The notes under the pieces: generated by a model
Seen by the model: the letters and a program-made list of their open reading frames with translations, nothing else
What the model was told of the DNA's origin: nothing
Databases searched by the model: none
Shown here: positions 55,568 to 64,000 of the stretch, piece by piece
How the letters are laid out: every line of letters begins with the position of its first letter
Numbering within the stretch: the stretch's first letter is position 1
Origin: Calycina herbarum
Taxonomy: Eukaryota; Ascomycota; Leotiomycetes; Helotiales; Pezizellaceae
DNA: 64,000 nt
NCBI GenBank assembly: GCA_001414485.1
Contig: LLEY01000028.1
Location: 372,001 to 436,000, forward strand
Reading direction: 5' to 3'
Translations under genes and position numbers: made by a program

Positions 55568-58032
55568 CCTGTTTAAATTATTAGCAGAGTTCATTTAGAT
55601 TGGGATATGCAAAAACTCACTTGTTGGTTGTGCTTACAACGGCCGCAGATAAATCCCCTTCTTGGTGGTATGCCCTTGAAGTAAAGTCGAAGTCATGTTT
55701 GTGAAATATGGTTCCTAGTAACGTAGATTCATAATTGCCATCCTAATTAGTATTAGCGTAATCGGCTCTGCTTGTCAAGATTAAGCATGTTATAGCGCAC
55801 CCTGAACTTAAGCGAACTTTAGCCGGCTGCGCTAAATTTGTAGAAAGTCTCACACTTCCCAGTGGCTTTGAAAAAGAAATAGATCATAATTATCTCTCAT
55901 TAATACTATAATTCATTACGGAGCTGTTTTTTTTTTAATATCTCATAGAAAGCAGGAGTTCACTGAACATTCAAATTAGAACTGTTGGCGAAATGGCATT
56001 TTTAGTTCCGCCTAGCTTAGCGAAAATCTATATCACGTGAAGAGATTTCTCATTTATGTGGTATGTTGTTGAAGTTTGTTCCTGGCTTACTTTATAATAG
56101 CTTTAAAAGAACAATAATGATCTCCTGAAATTCAGTTGTTTGTTCAAGTTTGCTAAATTGACTCACCAGCTGTAAAACCTTATATTTGATTACTAAACAC
56201 CATTACTAGGCGTGCGTGAAAGTTTTGATAATTGTTTCCCTATGAATAGAAATCTAGTTATTGCTTTTAGCCTATAAAGCCCCAACTCAAACACTATAGA
56301 CATCAAGTGTTCAAATCTCGCTTATTCAAAAACCAGTATCACGAGAAATATTCACTTCTTTGCACAACGAGTTAGCTTAACAAGAACGTATTATTATTAT
56401 ATAAATAGAACTGAAGACCTAAATCAATTGACTCAACACAAGTTGTATAATCTCTCAGATCTCCGTTCTTGATTCTAATATTCTTCTGGTAAGATCTTGC
56501 AACTGATTTAGTTGTCGCAAACTACTTAGACACTTTCATTATTTAAATGCACAACGGACGATACTAACGATACCTATGCTCCTGGTATACTACTTATCTC
56601 CTAACAATTGAAGACTTAGTAAATTGGAGGCCAATTCTGTCACAATTTCAGTGAAAAAAATGAAGGTGGAGCTATTCCAAGAGTCTCTCTCACTCTGGAT
56701 ACATACATGACCCTGTTCTGCAACTAGAGCTTTGCTTGAGTCATTTTTCTGTTCCTTTACTTCAAAACTAACATCTATATTCAAAATTCTTTACACTGCA
56801 TAATACATTAAGCTTAAATCATTTCAAAACACAAATGTGATGAAACATGTGCAGTAAATTAACATCTATACTTTCCACGCTTAGGCTTAGTCGTTGACAA
56901 GAGAGGGCTCAAGTTAGTAGTTGGATATCAGTTATGTTTAGCATAAGTAGTCGTTTACCTTCAGGCTCCTTTACTGAAATAACTAAAAGTATTCCGCTGA
57001 ATGTTCCATTGGTAACTAACAACGAAAAATTTGATTCTGTCAAACCCAAGAGTTTGTGATATTCTTCTAATACAGATTTTGGCAGTAACTTTTGAAGTAA
57101 GTTTTAGTATAAAATGGAGTCATCTGGGCTTACACTTCTATCTACTGTAGCGTCCTGGGGAATTCAGTAAGCACAGAAACATCACAAATAGCTTAAAAGG
57201 CTGAAAATAAAAGGGGAAATCTTTTCCTGTCTACAAGTTGTGACTAGCGCTGCCCAAAGAACGAAGCACTAGTAGAAGTCTCTATGGAAGAGAACCCCAC
57301 AGTGCACACCGAAAATGAACTGCTTTTCATGAGGGGTGAATAGTTAGATCGTTGTATGACGTTGGTTGGCTCGTCACTAAGTCTGTAGAATTAGTGAATT
57401 CAACACCCAATTAAGTATACAATTAAGTGAGTTAGTGGACAAAATAGACTAGCTTTCAAAATAAATGCCCACATTTATCACTGTATCTTTATTACCCAAC
57501 TTCAGCAATTGGCCTCATCGAAACTCCTCAGTTGACCTCAAGCACCCAACTATAACATCATAAAGTGATTTGGCCATCATATCCATTCATCTAAGAGGAA
57601 CATGATGTGAGCCCGTTGGAAGAATTCCCAGCTGTCTTTATGCCTTACAATAAAGTCACAGGAAACCCCTAAGTACTCTTTTCCTCCTGCCCATTTTTCT
57701 CCCTTCTTTGTTTTCCGTTCTTGTGCCCCTTTTCCTCCTTTTCTTTTTTCTTCTCTCCCTCGCCTGTTTTCCTATTTTCTTCCTTCTCGTGTGTCTCTTC
57801 CATTTTCACACCGTGACCTATCCATCCTTTCCGCCTCCTCCTTTCTAGACAATATTCGCATTCCCCCTCTCCATTCCAGTAGTACCGAAAATCCTGAAGT
57901 GGATTGCAAGTGATGAAACTTCCAATACCCGTTAAGCTTGCGATTTGAACTGCAGCACAGGTTTCAATAATGTAGGGTCCGCGTGAGAAATGGTTGCATG
58001 CGTAGAAAGGGATTGTATGTTACAAAGAATAG
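55568..58032. other. Gene-poor AT-rich region, 2.5 kb
   Basis: No convincing gene. AT-rich throughout, with short open frames only. A polypyrimidine tract near 57667 is listed separately. The right end merges into the decayed membrane gene, whose N-terminal part may lie here in unrecognisable form. Confidence 0.45.
57667..57815. repeat. Polypyrimidine (C/T-rich) tract
   Basis: About 150 bp with nearly all pyrimidines on the plus strand (CTCTTTTCCTCC, CTTCTCTCCCTCG and similar). It could be the promoter tract of the membrane-protein pseudogene, as such tracts are common ahead of fungal starts. Confidence 0.7.
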
Positions 58033-58255
58033 GTGTTCTTTATTGCCATTTCGGTGGCTGAGCAAGACAATGCAATTGTTAATTCCTACACAACTCATCA
58101 GGCAGAGCTCAATTCAAAAGTGCGAAACCACGATTCCTAATTCATGTGCTCTAATATTCATACAACTTCGAGAAAAAACCTATTTACTGTTGTAGCAACT
58201 ACGAATGTCACTCCCGCACAGCTAGATGGGCTCTCAACGGGTTTCAACGCGGTTA

Positions 58256-58313
58256 CAGTCAGTTGCGATTTAACCTTTAATTCAGCCATTTTTTTGTAAC
58301 CGAGCTTTTTTTA
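58256..58313 (+). repeat. Left terminal inverted repeat
   Basis: 58 bp, about 78% identical to the right repeat; the first 18 bp differ at one position only. Confidence 0.85.
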
Positions 58314-58716
58314 TTTCTTAGGTTTTTCTCTTTCTTCCTTATTTCTCTAGAAGACAGAAAACAAAAGTACTCTAAAAGAGACAAGACGTAGCTAGAAAGA
58401 AGCGCTATATCTAATTATCTATCTTTTATATTTTTAAGGTAAGTATAACAAGAGTAAATTAAATAATAAATAGTTCCTAGAAAAACCCCTTTTCTTGAAA
58501 ATATTCTAGGAAAATTTTCACTACCTCTATAAGGTGAGCAGGCTCTGCTAAGGCCTTACAAAAATCGAGACAAATATAAAAGTGTTTATTTTATTCCTAA
58601 AAGGTTTATAAAGTAGAAGATAATATACATAGCCTCTACTTACTGTTACCTAGAGGCCTATAGCATACTTTGTTATTAAGTGTCGGTATGCACACAAGTG
58701 GTTAGCACTTCCACGT

Positions 58717-58741
58717 GCCCTTCTCACTTAACGAGAAGGGC
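58717..58741. repeat. Stem-loop inside the element
   Basis: A perfect 9-bp stem, GCCCTTCTC with GAGAAGGGC, and a 7-base loop. A GTGGTTAGCAC stretch just upstream resembles a tRNA D-arm, but no complete tRNA can be folded. Confidence 0.75.
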
Positions 58742-58904
58742 AGGTATTTAAGTAGAACCGAGTACAGACTTTACTCGGTATGCATCAACGATAGTTACAA
58801 CGATAATATACTCTTTTTGCATCAAGCTATTGACCACCAAGTCAAACCAACATTAAGTAATTCTATAAATAGTCTTAAGAGGAGGAGGGTTTTCGGGTTT
58901 TTTC

Positions 58905-58962
58905 TAAAAAAGCACAGTTTACAAAAAAAGTGCCAAATTCAAGCTTAAATCGCAACTCACTG
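58905..58962 (-). repeat. Right terminal inverted repeat
   Basis: Inverse partner of 58256-58313; ends in ACTG directly before TA. Confidence 0.85.
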
Positions 58963-59906
58963 TATAAGAGAGTTCGTAAGAAAGATCCCAGTAGCCGCCA
59001 CCAACAGCGGTTGTGAGGGACAGTGTACTGGCACTCTAAGCGCCTTTAGATATGCGATATCTTGTACAAAATCGGTTTCGACGTTCAGTTTATCCACCTC
59101 GTCAAATCCCGACGTATTTGTACGAGGGTATAGATGTGTTTTACACAAATTTCACTTACGTAGGAGTTGGCGAGGACCCAAATGATCGTCTTGTCGATAC
59201 ACCAAATCTTGTCTTCAAGTATCGATACAAACCAGAACCGGAATTCTGGGGAGACCTGAACCAAGCAGATTGTACCCCTTTACCTGCCATCGTGGAATAT
59301 CCGGTTTTCGTCACAAATGACGCTATTTCGTTGGACCCCGGTTCTAACTACACCAGCGATTGTGTGTTGGAGTTTTTACCAGGAATCAAGCAAGCAAACA
59401 ATGGTTTGGGAACGACTCATGGACCTATCAAGATAATTTCTAATTCTAATATCCACCTTAACTGGAGGGGGAGCAATTTCGGATATGACTTTGTCACGAA
59501 GGGTGTGGCTGCTTCGCAATATGCAACGGGAGTTGGCAATACCACAGATTCTGAGAAGGCTAGAACTTGCGCTCTTACCTGGAGTGTCCCCAAATCGGAT
59601 ATGCTGGGAAATGCCAGAGAAATAGCTTTCCGTGCTGCTCTCCACGCGGCAAACGACACTGATCTCCAGACGGTACTAGCCTTTTCAAGAAATTCGCGAA
59701 CGGTTTACACTTCGAACTACCGCTACCTCGGATTTGCTCTCTTCTTTACTCTTCTCGCCCTGCTTTGCATTGTTCCTGCTCTCTCCAGCTACTTAATACT
59801 CGGAAGACATTTTTCACTTTCCCCGATTGAAGTCGCGAAGGCATTTGATGCATCGCTTCTTAGGAACTCGGATGCAAATCTTGGAGCTGAAGAACTATTG
59901 AAGTAG

Positions 59907-60384
59907 GAGGAAGAAGCGTGAGGTATGGCGTGGTATCGATGAATGATGGTGGAAAAAGGCTTCTCATGAGCGAGGGAACTGGGGAAGTAAGACTTACAAG
60001 GGAGGGTTACAAGGGAGGGGAGCATATATAGTGGATGAACGATTCTTTTACTACTAGACAATAGAAAGGTGATCGGTTTGCTGCGCTGCTGGTTCCTAAG
60101 GCTGAGAATGAATTTAGTCGTCTGACGTCTTTATGTAGAAAAACGTCGAAAGATATATGACCTTCAGCAATTTCCGTGTGTCATGGTAATAGTGTCGCAT
60201 CAAATAGAAGAGACCACGACTTACCCCAAGCTTCAGAATTTGACGATCTCTAACTAGGCAGAACGACTTACGGATAGGTCGTAATTAGGAAATAGATACA
60301 CAAGAAAAGGAATAAGGTATCTCGCCAACTGAAATCAACTGTGTTTAGACCACTTGCATAAAAGCCAAACAAAGATTCTGGAGG
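59907..60384. other. Intergenic between convergent membrane-protein genes
   Basis: No gene is seen in this 478-bp gap. Confidence 0.5.
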
Positions 60385-62067
60385 TTACACACGTTTCCGA
60401 AATACGCCAGCATATAGCTTTCCCTCACAAAGAATTTCTACCTCGTCAGCAGAAAAGGCACAATGCCCAACTTCCTCCTCGGGCTCCTTCGATAGTGTCT
60501 CCCTGATACTTGTCATCAACCCTACATTACTGCCATCCTTATTCTCACCAACTCCTGTGTCTAATTTCCCCCCACGAAAATTATTATAACCCGTTGGCAG
60601 CATACCCCACTGGACGGGTAAGGACGCCGCATTATTCTGACCTCCATGACACGCAGCAAATATCGCAGCACTACAGCTTCTCGCAAGTGGTATATCTTTG
60701 AAAGTTCTCTTACTTGTAAATAGAAGAAAGAGCACCATGGCGACCTCAAGAATTGTAGCACACAAAATAGCGCGCGGTGAGTATCCGCAGCTCTGAATAG
60801 TGTCGAGTGCGTACAAAACGTTGTGGGGGAGTCCGTTGAAATCGAGCATAGTGATGTTGATAAAGAAGAGACTTTGAGAGATGAACCAGTGCATCAGCAT
60901 AGAAAAAATGAGTAACGGGAGACTATAGCGGTACGGAAGCTGTAGGAAATAAGTAGTTCGTTGGGCTCCTACTGGGGTGGTAGAGACTCGGAGGCCTTTT
61001 CGATGTGTCCCGTAGGATTCGAATTCGTGAGCCTGGAGCATATTGGTGAAGAGACCGTTGTAGGTGAAGTATAGTAGTGTCAGTATTAGCTGTGGTACGT
61101 TGGCTAATATCACGTTGGATGTTAAACCCGCAGTTCCTTCTATTGAAAGTGTGGTGGCAATGATTGCTAGGGGCCTAATTTGTCCGAATCCGATTCCCCA
61201 TATTTCTGACATGTCTGGTCTGGAGGATTTCACATTTTGGATTCCTACGCTCAAAATAGCGAGGCAGGCACCAAGAGCAGATATATACCTTTGATAGGTA
61301 AGCACTTTGTGATGGATCTCTTATAAGGGCGGGCATATCCACCTTCGTATTCCACTCACCACTGAGTGAAAAGGAAATGCCTTTTTTGAAAACCTTTGGG
61401 GTAAAGAAGGCCAGAGTCCTGTGTGAGTGACGACATTTACCTTAGACATCAAACACATGTTTTCCGTGACCGCGACGGGAAACTCCGTAAAGGAAGCAAT
61501 AGCATCACCGTTTGTTAAAAGTGGTTTGTCGGTCGTCTTCTTGTATAATCCAAAGACTATGTATAGCATAGTTAAAGCCTTAATCGCATTCATCGCGATA
61601 ACTGATGCAAGGGTATACGGGCTCAGTTGGACACGACAGCTTTTTTTACTGGGCTGACTCAAGCAATAAGCCACTGGCACACCCAATGGAGTCCAGTTGT
61701 TGCCTTCTTCCAAAATTTTCGTCGTTGCAATACTATCGCATGGCTCGCTGCATGTGTGTTGTTCCCGCGACGCCGACTGATCGCATATCCAAAGGTTGGC
61801 CTGTGTAAGATCGCAGTAACCCGAGTTAGTAGTAGCATACATGAAGGCAGCCCCAATGGTTGAAGGGTCTGAAGTCACTAGGATGAGGTTCCGCCTCGTT
61901 GCTTGGAAAGGCTGATTATATGATTCCAAACATTCTCTATCTTCGAGTCTATTGAGTTCCCCGGCCACTGCTTCCTTCTGCATATCCAGGAGGTGACTGT
62001 ATAATTTATCGATATTGTATCGCGCGCCGCCGATATTCAATTCAAAGTTGAGAATGCCTCTATTCAA
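60385..62067 (-). pseudogene. DUF6536-like multi-pass membrane protein, N-terminal part missing
   Basis: Two minus-strand exons, about 61323-62067 and 60385-61275, joined across an intron with a GTGGAT donor and a TCAAAG acceptor (GIRR to YISALGACLA). The first visible codons (RGILNFELNI) are preceded by TTGAATAG, an acceptor, so at least one exon lies upstream. The visible part fits the C-terminal two thirds of fungal DUF6536 proteins: LEDRECLESYNQPFQATRRN, GDAIASFTEFP, NVPQLILTLLYFTYNGLFTN, YFLQLPYRYSLPL, GYSPRAI and AACHGG. The expected N-terminal 200 residues with several helices are not found in the following 0.65 kb, and a Fot1-like element lies there. It is either truncated or continues beyond the element. 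Function of the family is unknown. The visible frame itself is undamaged. Confidence 0.65.
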
Positions 62068-62730
62068 ATCAACGAATTAGTCAAATATCGCCTGAGGCTT
62101 CAAGGAAGCAAGTCGCCCTGCAGCTGATCATGTTCTACCCTTCGATGGTCTCGCAATTATCCAGAAACTTGCTAACCATGTGGGCAAGTACATTGCTTCT
62201 ACTTTTTGTCGCAACTACCTCAACCATGAGATGGACCGACATGAGACCTAGGGCAGGCACTTTCGTCTCAATTGCCTACGACTGAATATGAAGGCACCTT
62301 CCTCCCTCCCATCGCAAGCTCCTCGCAGATATCAGCTCGTCCATCTCTCGTTCGTCTATCGCATCTATTCAAATTGCCACTTTCAATACCAACATATCCT
62401 GAAGCCGTCAAACTAGAACCCATACACATTCGCAGCGCAGATTGCGCACAACGGCAGAGAAACCGCTGCTAGTCGAGGCTAGGTTGTGTCGAGGCCAGCG
62501 TAGACGACGACGGAGAAGGCGAACCAGGAGAAAAAGGCAGAGAAAAAGAAATCGAAAGAATATTGTGGCCGGCATCATGTTGGGGGAAAATGGAGTTACA
62601 AAGCTCATGTCTTTGCTGGCGAGGCAGATCCAAGATGCCAAGACTAACCGATCTCCCTGGACTGTGCACGCTCCTGGACTGTGCACCACTGAAAATAGCT
62701 TCACTTTTCCCCCACTTACACACTTTAATT
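62068..62730. other. Spacer between the truncated gene and the transposase relic
   Basis: No clear gene. The left border of the Fot1-like element probably lies here. A 14-bp direct repeat near 62656 is listed separately. Confidence 0.4.
62656..62686. repeat. 14-bp direct repeat before the transposase relic
   Basis: CCTGGACTGTGCAC occurs at 62656 and again at 62673, about 45 bp before the transposase ATG. It is possibly part of the terminal or subterminal region of the element; the other end is outside the window. Confidence 0.75.
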
Positions 62731-64000
62731 ATGGCTAGAGCAGACAATACGCATCGGATTAACCAGGCGGTGGCAGCAATCGAAAGAGGGGAATTTAGCA
62801 ATTATGCTGAAGCTGCGAAGAAGTATGGATGTGACCGTTCTACTGTCTTACGGAGAGTTAGGGGCTTAACTAAGACACGTTGAGAAGCCACTGCTTTTTA
62901 CCTTTAAGCATTGACTAAGGAGTAAGAGGAGGTCCTAATTCGGCAGATAAGTAGGCTTACAGATCGTGGAATGCCTCCTACTTCGTCGATTGTCCGAAAC
63001 CTCGCCGAAGAGATACGTAGGAAGAAGGTTAGCAAGAACTAGACAGGGGATTTTGTTAAGCGGTATAAGGACAAGTTACGTAGTAGTTATCTTAGGAATA
63101 TTAAGAATTTAAGGGTTACAGCTAAGTATATACTAATGTTTACACTCTTCTTTACTTTGGTATTTACTTTCTTTTCTCTACTTATTACCTCTTTTCTTAT
63201 AGAAGCTAATATTACGCTCTACTTATAGTTAACCTCCGTTATCGAGAAATTCCATATTACCGCCGATAACCTCTATAACTTTGACGAAAAGGGCTTCCTT
63301 ATTAGATTCAGTCGGTCTATAAAGCGTATAATAACTGTAAATGTATATACCTTAGGTCGAGTTACTAAGAATAATCAGGACAGGTCTCAAGAGTTTATTT
63401 CACTTCTCGCATATGTCTCAGCTATTAGACGAGCGATTCTACTACTTCTTATATATAAAGGGAGCTCGGAGGATCTTTAGAATTCCTAGCTTAAGGATGT
63501 TAAAGAGGATTCTAGTATATACTTTAGCTCTTCCGAGAACGGCTGGTCCTCGAACGAGTTTAGTCTAAAGTAGCTTAAAAAGGTCTTTAAAAGGAATACA
63601 AAACCTAAGTTACTAAGGACCTACTGACTCCTCCTTGTAGACAGCTACTCCTTATATATTAATATGAAGTTTATTAACTTTGTAGATTGTCACCGTATAA
63701 TTATTATGATCTTGCCGCCTTATATAATACATCGATTATAGCCTCTCGACGTTGGCCTATTCGGACTGCTAGCCGCCTTCTACTCTAACGAACTAGACCG
63801 ATTAATATCTATTTCTTGAGGAATAGTCTCGATGTTAAAGCGATTTTTCTATATAATATTTAAGTTAGTATAGGATAAGGCCTGTATAGAGTATAACATC
63901 ATATATGCCTTCTATAAGTCTGGAATCTGGCCTATTGCTAGATAAAAGATGATAGACCAAGTGACGAAGCCTACTTTGCCTCTTCGCCCTTCTGCCAGAG
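62731..64000 (+). mobile_element. Decayed Fot1/pogo-like transposase (Tc1/mariner superfamily), runs off the window
   Basis: ATG 62731 opens a 50-codon frame with a helix-turn-helix (INQAVAAIERGEFSNYAEAA, KKYGCDRSTVLRRVRG), typical of CENP-B/pogo-type transposases. It ends at TGA 62881. The decayed reading continues with QISRLTDRGMPPTSSIVRNL, then DNLYNFDEKGFLI-like sequence near 63265 (first Asp of the DDE triad region), EFISLLAYVSAI, ENGWSSNEFSLK, LLLVDSYS (second Asp region) and ILPPYIIHRL*PLDVGLF. Many stops and a strong excess of TA over CG dinucleotides indicate RIP-type mutation. The right end is beyond 64000. It is unable to make transposase. Confidence 0.82.

Larger units (their letters stand above)
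58256..58962. mobile_element. 707-bp non-autonomous TIR element (Tc1/mariner-like, TA target)
   Basis: The ends are inverted repeats starting CAGTCAGTTGCGATTTAA (left) and, reverse complemented, CAGTGAGTTGCGATTTAA (right); 45 of 58 positions agree. TA dinucleotides flank both ends (58254-58255 and 58963-58964), the target duplication of Tc1/mariner elements, and the CAGT terminus suits that superfamily. There is no transposase inside; the interior is AT-rich, with a stem-loop at about 58717-58741. It sits within the coding region of a membrane protein gene. Confidence 0.85.
58033..59906 (+). pseudogene. Multi-pass membrane protein gene interrupted by a transposable element
   Basis: The left part (58033-58253) reads VFFIAISVAEQDNA after an acceptor-like AATAG, then to PAQLDGLSTGFNAV. 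The right part resumes at IREFVRKIPVAATNSGCEG; it lies directly after the element. Taking out 707 bp plus one TA keeps the frame open through the junction. Further damage: TAA at 58138 (one C-to-T from CAA) and a one-base frame change around 59065-59120. The remaining open frame, 59052-59906, encodes TNFTYVGVGEDPN, a Cys-containing luminal or outer region, a transmembrane helix at YLGFALFFTLLALLCIVPAL and a tail with SLSPIEVAKAFDASLL, which I recognise from uncharacterised fungal membrane proteins. Not expected to be functional. Confidence 0.72.

Noticed and set aside
58683..58760. Possible tRNA or tRNA-derived SINE (GTGGTTAGCAC stretch)
   Set aside because: No cloverleaf and no B box can be found; the segment is better explained as interior of the TIR element.
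1..64000. Secondary metabolite gene cluster
   Set aside because: Transporter, monooxygenases and Zn2Cys6 genes are present but scattered, with no core synthase.
1..64000. CRISPR arrays, rRNA genes, complete tRNA genes
   Set aside because: None was seen on reading; CRISPR is not expected in a fungal nucleus.

Overview
The window looks like nuclear DNA of a filamentous ascomycete (Pezizomycotina). Genes are compact, with short introns of about 45-75 bp that carry GTAAGT/GTATGT donors, CTAAC/CTAAT branch points and CAG/TAG acceptors. Fungal-specific families are common: HET, Clr5, 2EXR, Zn(II)2Cys6, DUF1774 and a DUF6536-like protein. AT-rich spacers, a C-to-T decay pattern resembling repeat-induced point mutation (RIP) and a decayed Fot1/pogo-like transposase fit this. 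The gene families suggest Leotiomycetes, but that rests on general resemblance, not on a marker gene.

Layout. 0.7-6.3 kb: a single-pass cysteine-rich membrane protein, an MDR oxidoreductase and a DHA1-type MFS transporter. 7.5-11.1 kb: a graveyard of three decayed genes (Zn2Cys6 factor, membrane protein, Clr5/TPR protein), next to an intact HET-domain gene (12.4-14.6 kb). 15-30.5 kb is ordinary gene-rich sequence: SMP-30-type lactonase, Leu3-like regulator, DUF1774 membrane protein, secreted M28 aminopeptidase, R3H protein, holo-ACP synthase (Ppt2-like) with a very long insert, and a RING protein. 31-34 kb: three intronless hypothetical genes, two of which carry protein phosphatase 1 (RVxF) docking motifs. 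34.4-43.3 kb: a flavin monooxygenase, two uncharacterised proteins and a small secreted cysteine-rich protein. 43.3-45.4 kb: a gene-free stretch with unusual repeats. 45.4-48.6 kb: a class I, Hst3/Hst4-like sirtuin whose catalytic domain is split by about 335 residues containing a canonical Zn2Cys6 DNA-binding cluster. This is the most remarkable gene of the window. 50-55.6 kb: a hypothetical protein, an NTF2-like/flavin monooxygenase fusion and a 2EXR protein.

55.6-64 kb is a repeat-rich zone. A multi-pass membrane gene there is interrupted by a 707-bp element with 58-bp terminal inverted repeats and TA target duplications. Beyond it lie a DUF6536-like membrane gene that lacks its N-terminal part and a heavily mutated Fot1/pogo-like transposase that runs off the window.

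There is no evident biosynthetic cluster or single pathway. The genes appear to be independent units, with two zones (7.5-11 kb and 58-64 kb) of gene decay and transposon activity. Exon limits were placed by eye from splice consensus and reading-frame continuity. No similarity search was run.
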